Origin: Vulcanimicrobiota bacterium
Lineage (GTDB): Bacteria > Vulcanimicrobiota > Vulcanimicrobiia > Vulcanimicrobiales > Vulcanimicrobiaceae
Length of the DNA: 5,561 nucleotides
Assembly (NCBI GenBank): GCA_003133185.1
Contig: PKWF01000022.1
Coordinates: 1 to 5,561 of the forward strand
Direction of reading: 5' to 3'
Shown here: positions 1 through 5,242 of the stretch, one piece after another
How positions within the stretch are numbered: position 1 is the stretch's first letter
Layout: each line of letters begins with the position of its first letter
Program-made: the position numbers and the translations under genes
The notes under the pieces: model-generated
Told to the model about the DNA's origin: nothing
The model's input: the letters and a program-made list of their open reading frames with translations, nothing else
Databases searched by the model: none

Positions 1-1
1 G

Positions 2-1885
2 ATCCTGGACAACTGCGAGCACATCATCACGGCGGCCACATGTGCCGCGGACGCCATTTTGGGAGTCTGTCCCCACGTTACGATCCTCGCCACGAGCCGC
101 GAGCCACTCAACATTGCCGGTGAGGTCGTCTATCGTTTATCTTCGCTGTCACTGCCAAGGAAGGCGTTGGAGAGGCTCGAAGATGCGCATGCATACTCGG
201 CGGTTGACTTATTCGTGCAGCGCGCCGAGGCGGCAGATCCACTCGCGACGTTCGACGCGGACGATCTCGCTGCGATCGTCAACATCGCTCGACATCTGGA
301 TGGCATACCCCTCGCAATTGAATTGGCCGCTGCCCGATTGCCGATGCTGGGCCTCCAGACGTTGCAAGCTCGTCTTGACGAGCATTGCACTATCGCAGGA
401 CGTCGTCGCGATTTGCCGGCGCGCCAGCAGACCTTGATCGCGACGATACGATGGAGCTACGATCTGCTTTCTGACGACGAGCGCACCCTCTTCCAGAAGC
501 TCTCGATCTTCGCCGGTGGCTTTACGCTTGAGAGCGCAACGGCGGTGTGCAGCGACGAAACGATCGACCAGATCGCAATGCTCACGCTGCTGTCGTCCTT
601 GGTCGACAAATCGTTGGTGCAAGCGGAATTAGCACAGAGCGGGACGCGCTACCGGCTGCTGGAATCGACGCGGCAATATGGGCGCGAAAAACTCACCGAG
701 CGCGGGGAGTACGCGACCGCCGCTCGCGCGCATGCGACCGCGTTTTTGGCGTTGGCCGAAGAACTGGAGCGTCTTTGGGACACGATGCCAGATCGCGCGT
801 GGGATGCGCAGGCGGAGCCCGAGCTCGACAACTGGCGAGCCGCGCTAGCCTGGGCCCTGATTGGAGGAGGTGATATCGCGTTCGGGCAGCAACTGGCAGG
901 TGCGCTGCGACGGATGTGGGTCGTCTTCGCGGTCGCCGAAGGCCGACAGTGGGTCCGCTCGGCCGTTGAAACGCTCGATGCCGGCACCCCGGATGCGGTG
1001 ATCGCCAGACTTGATCTCGCCGAAGCGTATCTCGACTCAACGCTCATCCAGCATAAGGCGAGTTACGATGCGGCCGCGCGCGCCCTGGCTCGCTTCAAGC
1101 AGCTCGACGACGCGCGCGGCGTAGCCGACTCCGAGCGGCGCGCAGGCATTGCGCTCGTTTATCTCGGCCGCATCTCAGAAGGTGAAGCGCTGCTGCACGC
1201 AACGCTCTCAGCGTACGAGCGGCTTGGTCTTCAAAAACGGAAGTGCCAGGTCTTGGTGGATCTCGCACTGGCGCGGCACTACGCTGGCGATGTTGCTGGG
1301 GCCCGAGCGCGTTACGCTGAGACACTGGCGATCGCGCGAGCGACAGGCTCCGAACGTATGGCGGCCCAGATCGCGATAAATCTCGCTGAAGCAGAGTTTC
1401 GCAGCGGCGATGCCCCAAGCGCCCTGCGACTGGCAGGCGAAGCACTCGACGCCCATCGCGCGCGCAATGACATGAAGAACGTCGCGAACGACTTGCGCAA
1501 TATGGCAGCATATCTCGTAGCGATGGGTCGCTATGACGAGGCACGTTTGCACGCTCGCGAGGCGCTGGCACTGTGCCGCGATATTCAAGCTGAGGTCGCT
1601 GTTGCATTTACACTCCAACACCTCGCAGCGATTGCGGCATTACGACGGACCGAAGATGCCCCGCTAGCGCGCGATGATCGTGTTCGTGCGACGCAGCTCT
1701 TGGGTTTCGTCAATGCCCGCTTGAGCGCACTCGAAGCATTGCGCGAGTACACCGAGCACCAGGAGTACGACTCGATGTTGCCGGCATTATGCGATGCATT
1801 CGACTCGGGCGCCTGTGCACAACTTATGACGGAAGGTAGCAGCTGGAGCGAAGATCATGCCGTCGCTGAGGCGTTGCTCGTTTAA
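2..1885 (+). CDS. NB-ARC/TPR regulatory ATPase (AfsR/winged-helix type), 5' truncated by the window edge
   Basis: This is the C-terminal 627 residues of a large STAND-type regulatory ATPase; the frame is open from base 2. It opens at a Walker B-like ILDNCEH (visible residues 1-7), followed by ATSREPL (30-36). The NB-ARC GLPL-type motif reads GIPLAIELAAARL (about 101-113). Next come the family-typical RQQTL..WSYDLLS helix region (about 141-157), FAGGF, LVDKSLV (about 200-206) and YRLLESTRQYGREKL (about 217-231). From about residue 240 to the end the protein is alanine-rich and helical, with TPR-like repeats that probably sense a partner or ligand. Relatives are usually about 900-1000 residues, with an N-terminal winged-helix DNA-binding domain and the P-loop; those parts would lie left of base 1, so DNA binding is inferred. 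The protein is probably a cytoplasmic ATP-dependent transcriptional regulator. Its target is unknown; the hydrolase downstream on the same strand is a candidate. The TTG at 59 is not a credible start, because homology-like sequence continues upstream of it. Confidence 0.9.
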   Translation: MLDNCEHIITAATCAADAILGVCPHVTILATSREPLNIAGEVVYRLSSLSLPRKALERLEDAHAYSAVDLFVQRAEAADPLATFDADDLAAIVNIARHLDGIPLAIELAAARLPMLGLQTLQARLDEHCTIAGRRRDLPARQQTLIATIRWSYDLLSDDERTLFQKLSIFAGGFTLESATAVCSDETIDQIAMLTLLSSLVDKSLVQAELAQSGTRYRLLESTRQYGREKLTERGEYATAARAHATAFLALAEELERLWDTMPDRAWDAQAEPELDNWRAALAWALIGGGDIAFGQQLAGALRRMWVVFAVAEGRQWVRSAVETLDAGTPDAVIARLDLAEAYLDSTLIQHKASYDAAARALARFKQLDDARGVADSERRAGIALVYLGRISEGEALLHATLSAYERLGLQKRKCQVLVDLALARHYAGDVAGARARYAETLAIARATGSERMAAQIAINLAEAEFRSGDAPSALRLAGEALDAHRARNDMKNVANDLRNMAAYLVAMGRYDEARLHAREALALCRDIQAEVAVAFTLQHLAAIAALRRTEDAPLARDDRVRATQLLGFVNARLSALEALREYTEHQEYDSMLPALCDAFDSGACAQLMTEGSSWSEDHAVAEALLV

Positions 1886-2301
1886 TCTGCCTGTCGCTCT
1901 GGCGGCCTCGTTCAGCTAAATTAGCCCCCACCCAAGCTTTCCTCATCGGCTCAAACAGGGCGGAAGTGTCAGCGCCACTGAGTAGCAGTGCATCTCGAAT
2001 TGTCCGGGCTATTGTATGGATCGTCTCTGTATATTCTTCTGCCGTCGATCTAGGATCGACATGAGAGGCAACGTGCCTCCACAAGGGGCAAGCCGATGAT
2101 TCAGTCAGCGAACATCCAGAGGTCAAGCAGACCCTTCCTCAAGGCGCCTCGCGTTCGCCTTGACCCAAGTACGACAATCCTCGGCTACCCCGAGCCCCTT
2201 CGTTCACGACAGGGGCCTCAGATTTCGCAAGAAGCCTCGCCGTTAGAGCGCATGACGCCCTTTCGTCGCGCCATCCCGGTGAATTGGCCTATGCGGAAAC
2301 T

Positions 2302-2329
2302 TTGGACGGTGCATAATGCATCTGATTAT
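2302..2329 (+). promoter_or_regulatory. Weak sigma70-like promoter candidate for the hydrolase
   Basis: TTGGAC (2302-2307) and GATTAT (2324-2329) are separated by 16 nt. The -35 keeps the TTG core and the -10 matches 4 of 6 consensus bases. The -10 follows directly on the inverted repeat TGCAT-A-ATGCA (2310-2320), which sits in the spacer and could be an operator half-site pair. This is a pattern match only; the matches are weak and the start site would be about 240 nt upstream of the hydrolase. Confidence 0.22.
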
Positions 2330-2446
2330 AGCGCTCATTGATACACCAATCGTCATGTGCGTGCTCGCACTTGGCCTCCTACTGTTCGGAGCGGAAAACT
2401 CCCGATGCTTGCACGAAGCGCGGGCCAAGCGAAAAAGGAATTTCTT

Positions 2447-2526
2447 ATGGGACAGAACGACGCAAACGATAAGCGGCAACAATGAAGTTCGCCGTAGTCG
2501 ACTGGCCGCTCAGTAGAAGCCAATAG
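2447..2526 (+). other. Two overlapping mini-ORFs in the hydrolase leader
   Basis: A 12-codon ORF (2447-2485, MGQNDANDKRQQ) is preceded by a strong SD, AAAAAGGAA at 2432-2440, with AGGA 7 nt from the ATG. Its TGA overlaps the ATG of a 14-codon ORF (2482-2526, MKFAVVDWPLSRSQ) in the ATGA arrangement typical of translational coupling. The second ends 54 nt before the hydrolase start. Neither peptide resembles an attenuator with repeated regulatory codons. They may be a leader, or the remnant of a decayed gene that kept its SD. Confidence 0.25.
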
Positions 2527-2568
2527 CTCCTTTCATCTCGCTCCCTATAGCCTTCCCAATCACATTCT

Positions 2569-2575
2569 AGGAGAG
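2569..2575 (+). promoter_or_regulatory. Shine-Dalgarno of the hydrolase gene
   Basis: AGGAGAG lies 5 nt before the ATG at 2581. It fixes the start directly ahead of the Tat signal peptide, so the signal belongs to the protein. Confidence 0.8.
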
Positions 2576-2580
2576 ATACT

Positions 2581-3630
2581 ATGTCAAATAACACTAGCGG
2601 CCGCCGCCGTTTCTTACGCGATGCCGGCGCAGCGTTTGCCGGCGCTCAGCTTGCAATGATGGGCCTTGCGGATGCAAGCGTAAATAAACTCGCCGCGGCG
2701 ACCCTGCCATCGGTCCAGCGCGGCACTCATACCCCGTTCGCCTCGATCAAGCAGATCAACGCTGGTCTATTAAATGTTGGCTACGCAGAAGCCGGTCCGG
2801 TCGACGGACCCGCCGTAATCCTACTGCACGGCTGGCCCTATGACATTTACAGCTTCGTCGATGTCGCGCCGATACTCGCGGCTGAGGGCTACAGGGTCAT
2901 CGTACCGTATATGCGCGGATTCGGCTCGACAACATTTCTTTCGAGTTCCACCTTAAGGAACTGCCAGCAATCGGTCTGCGCTCTCGACGTCGTTGCGCTG
3001 ATGGATGCGCTGAATATCAAGAAAGCCGTAATTGGCGCATTCGATCTCGGAGCACGATCGGCGGATAGCATTGCGGTTCTTTGGCCAGAGCGCTGCAACG
3101 CGCTTGTTTCCGTAAGCGGCTACCTGATCGGAAGCCCCGCGGCCAACAAGGCGCCATTGCCGCCACAATATGAGCACGCCTTTTGGTACCAGTACTATTT
3201 TGCTACGGAAAACGGTCTCGCTGGCTACACGAAATACCTACATGATTTCAACAAATTCATCTGGCAGCTCTCTTCGCCGAAATGGAACTTCTCCGACATG
3301 ACGTACGATCGCACGGCTGTCGCGTTTAACAACCCAGACCACGTCGCCATCGTGATTCACAACTACCGCTGGCGGATCGGTATCGCGAATGGCGAGTCAA
3401 AGTATGATGATCTGGAAGCGCGGCTTGCTGAACGTCCACCTATCTCCGTACCAACGATCACGCTTGAAGGTGATGCGAATGGGGCAATACATTTGCCACC
3501 GCCGGCGTATCGCGCGAGGTTCAACGGCAAATATGAACAGCGAACGATCACCGGTGGGATCGGGCACAATCTGCCGCAGGAAGCTCCCCAGGCATTTGCC
3601 CAGGCGATCGTCGACGCAGACCATTTGTGA
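2581..3630 (+). CDS. Tat-exported alpha/beta hydrolase (epoxide hydrolase/haloalkane dehalogenase-like, Asp nucleophile)
   Basis: A complete protein of 349 residues. The N-terminus GRRRFLRDAG (7-16), followed by an alanine-rich hydrophobic stretch (17-31), is a twin-arginine signal, so the folded enzyme is probably exported to the periplasm. The alpha/beta hydrolase core has the oxyanion-hole HGWP (83-86), RGFGST (112-117) and the nucleophile elbow GAFDLGAR (152-159). Asp155 takes the nucleophile position, as in epoxide hydrolases and haloalkane dehalogenases rather than Ser esterases. Asp298 (EGDANG) is the likely acid and His329 (GIGHNLPQE) the base. An aromatic-rich insert (about 200-265, with several Tyr and Trp) fits a cap domain. 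Where most epoxide hydrolases have DWG after the elbow, this protein has DLG, so the Trp that helps bind substrate is replaced by Leu. The substrate cannot be read from the sequence. It is preceded by a strong SD. It may be controlled by the ATPase upstream, but no site for this is visible. Confidence 0.9.
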   Translation: MSNNTSGRRRFLRDAGAAFAGAQLAMMGLADASVNKLAAATLPSVQRGTHTPFASIKQINAGLLNVGYAEAGPVDGPAVILLHGWPYDIYSFVDVAPILAAEGYRVIVPYMRGFGSTTFLSSSTLRNCQQSVCALDVVALMDALNIKKAVIGAFDLGARSADSIAVLWPERCNALVSVSGYLIGSPAANKAPLPPQYEHAFWYQYYFATENGLAGYTKYLHDFNKFIWQLSSPKWNFSDMTYDRTAVAFNNPDHVAIVIHNYRWRIGIANGESKYDDLEARLAERPPISVPTITLEGDANGAIHLPPPAYRARFNGKYEQRTITGGIGHNLPQEAPQAFAQAIVDADHL

Positions 3631-3898
3631 ATGCCACGAGTCGACGAAAGAAAGCGAGTCTGGCTTGATCAAAGCTGAATGTAACCATAATCGAATGACA
3701 GCGTAAGGACGCATGGCGCAACGCGCCGCGACTCATACCGGCGCGTTGCGCAGTGGCCTCTACGCTTAAGAGCTGCCCTGTGTAGTAATCGGTGTAATAG
3801 ATCTTACGCTGGTCCATTAGTTCGCGAAGTCGACTCGTTGAGATGTGCAGAATCCTCGCCGCCTCCGTGATGCTTACCGAACTCTTTTCTTTAACTTC
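3548..3898 (-). pseudogene. Second HTH domain in the same frame, separated from the upstream HTH gene by one TGA; 3' end probably lost
   Basis: Reading leftward, the frame of the HTH gene continues directly after its TGA (3901-3899) for 116 codons to a stop at 3550-3548. The first part is a clear excisionase/HTH_17-like unit: SVSITEAARILHISTSRLRE, then LMDQRKIYYTDYYTG. A second HTH-like run, VEATAQRAGMSRGALRH, follows. No ATG, GTG or TTG occurs in frame between the TGA and the ATG at 3817-3815, and that ATG lies after the first HTH. This domain therefore cannot be made whole from a standard start of its own. From about 3710 to 3548 the translation loses any recognisable character, and below 3631 it is antisense to the hydrolase gene, which suggests the original 3' end is missing. 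The alternatives are stop readthrough giving a protein of about 272 residues, a nonsense mutation, or a sequencing error. I treat it as a pseudogene part, with the real edge uncertain. Confidence 0.55.
3716..3751. repeat. Perfect 13-bp inverted repeat (hairpin)
   Basis: GCGCAACGCGCCG (3716-3728) and its exact reverse complement (3739-3751) flank a 10-nt loop. The stem is very GC-rich. No T-tract follows on either strand, so it does not meet the pattern of an intrinsic terminator. It sits about 85 bp past the hydrolase stop, between convergent genes, and overlaps the minus-strand codons for QRAGMSRGALR. It could stabilise the hydrolase mRNA 3' end, block convergent transcription, or be a protein-binding palindrome. 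Confidence 0.75.
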
Positions 3899-4366
3899 TC
3901 ACTTTTCTGGCGGATGCCGAACCGGAGTGACGGCATCGGGCAAGGTAGACTTTTTCACCGGGTTGCGTCGCATCGGCCGACTTGGGGAAACCGGTTCCGG
4001 TGAGACCGGTTCCTTCAGCGGAAGTTCGCCATTCAAAAAGGCGACAAGCGTGTTTCTTGGGATAAGGACTCTCCGTCCCAGTCGCGTACTGGAACTACTG
4101 CGTCTTGCCAGTTCATATACGGAGCTTCTACTCGTTCCAAGGATCGACGCAACCTCGGTCACGGTGTATACAGGCTTTGTTAGGCCGTGCAGATCAGGTG
4201 ATTTCGATTCTATTGGCGGCGCTGCTTCATGCCGCTCACGCACGGAGTATTCGACAGCGATTGTCTCGTCATCCTGAATCGCTGACGATACGAGCTTCAA
4301 GGCTTCATCTGCGGTATCGGCGCGCACATCATAACCGAGCCGTACTTCGACTAAATATCGTTTCAT
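3899..4366 (-). CDS. Excisionase/AlpA-type HTH DNA-binding protein with novel N-terminal segment
   Basis: 155 residues. The N-terminal 45 residues (MKRYLVEVRLGYDVRADTAD onward) predict a compact beta-alpha-beta unit that I do not recognise. Residues 66-113 form an HTH_17/MerR-like domain: helix-turn-helix in YTVTEVASILGTSRSSVYEL, then a wing, RLGRRVLIPRNTLVAFLNG. The family binds DNA as excisionases, phage or island regulators. The C-terminal tail (114-155) is Pro-rich and basic, with a duplicated five-residue unit (EPVSP) encoded by a 15-bp-spaced direct repeat ACCGGTTCC at 3990-3998 and 4005-4013. It looks like a linker, not a natural C-terminus, and the frame indeed continues beyond the TGA into another HTH. 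The ATG at 4366-4364 has no good SD; it lies 38 nt after the zinc-ribbon gene stop, so the two are probably one transcript. It probably acts as a DNA-binding regulator; the target is unknown. Confidence 0.75.
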   Translation of the reverse strand: MKRYLVEVRLGYDVRADTADEALKLVSSAIQDDETIAVEYSVRERHEAAPPIESKSPDLHGLTKPVYTVTEVASILGTSRSSVYELARRSSSSTRLGRRVLIPRNTLVAFLNGELPLKEPVSPEPVSPSRPMRRNPVKKSTLPDAVTPVRHPPEK

Positions 4367-4404
4367 CGTGAGTGGTCAACTATCGTCGGCGATTTGTACT
4401 TCGT

Positions 4405-4653
4405 TTATGGAGCTTCGTTGTACGCGCCACAGGCGTAGCAGACGAAGATCACCGGCCCACTATCACTCATGAACTGGATCTTATCGGGCACCGACGCGAC
4501 GACTTGACCGCATATTCCGCACACGAAGTCCACCTCGTGCACGCCTGCGCGTACGTACGGACCGCCTTGAACGTTCAAAACCGCACGACCTTCTGCCGGC
4601 TTAGACAGGGGTTGCAAGGCTATGCGCTTACGGTGGCCATTTCGTCGTGCCAT
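4405..4653 (-). CDS. Small 4-Cys zinc-ribbon protein, leaderless start
   Basis: 82 residues. A basic N-terminus (RRNGHRKR, 3-10) leads to a C-terminal zinc ribbon with two CxxC knuckles: C45-G-I-C48 and C72-Y-A-C75, spaced by 23 residues. The four cysteines and the beta-rich spacing fit structural zinc binding, and the basic arm suggests nucleic-acid contact. I do not recognise a named family. The ATG at 4653-4651 has no SD, but a promoter ends 6 nt ahead of it, so translation of a leaderless mRNA explains the start. It is the first gene of a probable two-gene unit with the HTH gene (38-nt gap). The longer plus-strand ORF covering the same bases (4372-4758) lacks comparable motifs and is taken as its shadow. 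Confidence 0.7.
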   Translation of the reverse strand: MARRNGHRKRIALQPLSKPAEGRAVLNVQGGPYVRAGVHEVDFVCGICGQVVASVPDKIQFMSDSGPVIFVCYACGAYNEAP

Positions 4654-4659
4654 GCAGTC

Positions 4660-4688
4660 ATTCTAGCTGGCCAGGTCGCCCGAGACAA
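4660..4688 (-). promoter_or_regulatory. Promoter for the zinc-ribbon/HTH genes, predicting a leaderless transcript
   Basis: On the minus strand, TTGTCT (4688-4683) and TAGAAT (4665-4660) are separated by exactly 17 nt. The -10 matches 5 of 6 and the -35 matches 4 of 6 consensus bases. Only 6 nt (4659-4654) separate the -10 from the ATG at 4653, so transcription should begin at or next to the A of the start codon. The spacer contains an 8-bp perfect palindrome, CTGGCCAG (4667-4674), a possible repressor site. Confidence 0.6.
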
Positions 4689-4961
4689 TGGACCGACAAA
4701 GGCCCCACGCTGCGCCGAAATGGGCATGAGGCTGTGGGCGTCGGTCCAATGCGTTTGAGATACGGAATGCTGACGACAACACGGCGCCTCCGCGGCCACG
4801 CAGCTTCGTGATTCAGTCGGCTCGCGACGGCCCAATGCAAGGGACCGCACATTCAATTATTATCCCAAACGGAAACTCCTATTATCCCAAATGGTAACTC
4901 CGATCGGACTAATTCAAAATGAGTAGAGACGCGCGCTGCGTCCGCCACGTACGTTCAACGC
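4689..4961. other. Non-coding stretch upstream of divergent units
   Basis: These 273 bp separate the minus-strand zinc-ribbon promoter from the plus-strand small ORFs. I see no supported gene. The minus-strand ORFs at 4620-4856 and 4658-4852 overlap the promoter and gene start of the zinc-ribbon protein and show no motifs. The only clear structure is the tandem 22-bp repeat at 4858-4901, listed separately. Its position between divergent units fits a shared control region. Confidence 0.5.
4858..4901. repeat. Tandem 22-bp direct repeat, operator-like
   Basis: Two head-to-tail units of 22 bp (4858-4879, 4880-4901) abut with no gap and differ at two positions. The shared core is TATTATCCCAAA, then (C/T)GG(A/T)AACTCC. 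A 22-bp period is close to two helical turns, so both copies present the same DNA face, as expected for cooperative binding by a regulator. Read on the minus strand, each unit contains TGGGATAAT, which looks like an extended -10 (TGn plus 5 of 6 of TATAAT). No third copy was found in the window. Candidate binders are the XRE-type regulator entering from the right edge or the HTH protein to the left; neither is shown. Confidence 0.7.
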
Positions 4962-5222
4962 ATGGATCACGAGCCGGACACACCATCGAGCAACCGATTG
5001 GCTGTCGCGCGACGAAAACTTGTGCGCGTGATCGCCCTTTTCTTGCTACGTCTGGCAAATGAAGAATCGCAGTGCCGAACTCGGCGGCGTCGCCGACGAC
5101 GGAAGCGATTTCGCCGATTGGCATGCCCAGCAAGGAACGAATCCTCACGCCTGCACGTTCTCCAAGAAGGCGAGCCTTTGAAGCCCGCCGGCAACAAGTT
5201 TACTGCCGATCGCCCGGCTTAG
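4962..5222 (+). CDS. Small Arg-rich protein, related at its N-terminus to the next ORF
   Basis: 86 residues, not a family I recognise. Residues 11-31 (NRLAVARRKLVRVIALFLLR plus L) align with residues 7-27 of the ORF at 5243 at 12 of 21 identities, and both start with MDxxP. The hydrophobic run VIALFLL (about 23-29) could be an amphipathic helix; it is too short for a transmembrane span. Residues 40-52 are TRRRRRRRKRFRR, where seven successive Arg use four different codons, so this is not a simple triplet repeat. The basic tract would favour RNA or DNA binding. The ATG is the only standard start after the in-frame stop at 4920-4922, and it has no SD, which weakens the call. It ends 20 nt before the next ORF, as in an operon. 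A competing minus-strand ORF (4909-5148) covers the same bases. It may also be a decayed copy of its neighbour. Confidence 0.4.
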   Translation: MDHEPDTPSSNRLAVARRKLVRVIALFLLRLANEESQCRTRRRRRRRKRFRRLACPARNESSRLHVLQEGEPLKPAGNKFTADRPA

Positions 5223-5229
5223 GACGATC

Positions 5230-5235
5230 GGGGAG
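5230..5235 (+). promoter_or_regulatory. Shine-Dalgarno for the small ORF at 5243
   Basis: GGGGAG lies 7 nt ahead of the ATG, in the 20-nt gap after the preceding stop. It is the main evidence, besides the homology to the upstream ORF, that this short frame is translated. Confidence 0.5.
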
Positions 5236-5242
5236 TTGAGGC

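Larger units (their letters stand above)
1886..2568. other. Gene-poor spacer between regulator and hydrolase
   Basis: About 680 bp holds no ORF that I can recognise. The plus-strand ORF at 2096-2341 has an SD-like AAGGGG (2083-2088) but an unstructured, low-complexity translation. The ORF at 2316-2516 begins with a hydrophobic stretch (about residues 3-25) and then becomes basic and featureless. A minus-strand frame over about 1890-2060 looks somewhat protein-like but runs into the antisense of the ATPase gene. A small perfect inverted repeat, TGCAT-A-ATGCA, lies at 2310-2320. A weak promoter-like pair, TTGGAC (2302-2307) and GATTAT (2324-2329) with a 16-nt spacer, points toward the hydrolase and would give a 5' leader of about 245 nt. 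No clear T-tailed terminator follows the ATPase stop; the best hairpin there is only CACTG/CAGTG at 1976-1990. The stretch may be a decayed gene plus a long leader. Confidence 0.5.

Noticed and set aside
209..1621. Several minus-strand and alternate-frame ORFs inside the ATPase gene
   Set aside because: They are shadows of a long, GC-rich coding frame with clear NB-ARC and TPR character; none has motifs or start signals of its own.
2096..2341. 81-residue plus-strand ORF in the spacer
   Set aside because: It has an SD-like AAGGGG but a low-complexity translation without secondary-structure logic or any family likeness.
2316..2516. 66-residue ORF with a hydrophobic N-terminus
   Set aside because: The hydrophobic stretch resembles a membrane segment, but there is no SD and the rest is featureless. 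A better SD inside it serves a different frame (the ATG at 2447).
3716..3751. Intrinsic (Rho-independent) terminator
   Set aside because: The stem is perfect, but no run of T follows on either strand.
3843..4277. 144-residue plus-strand ORF opposite the HTH gene
   Set aside because: It is the mirror of the HTH_17 domain frame; its composition is Ser/Thr/Arg-rich with no domain.
4372..4758. 128-residue plus-strand ORF opposite the zinc-ribbon gene
   Set aside because: It has no recognisable motif and no SD, and it is antisense to a frame with two well-spaced CxxC knuckles and a matching promoter.
4858..4901. CRISPR array or integration direct repeats
   Set aside because: There are only two units, with no spacer between them and no cas gene or integrase in view.
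4909..5148. Minus-strand ORF (GTG start) over the first small ORF
   Set aside because: The translation is fairly protein-like, but the similarity to the neighbouring ORF and the third-position divergence favour the plus strand. It has only a weak, distant GGAG and no recognised domain. It remains an alternative.
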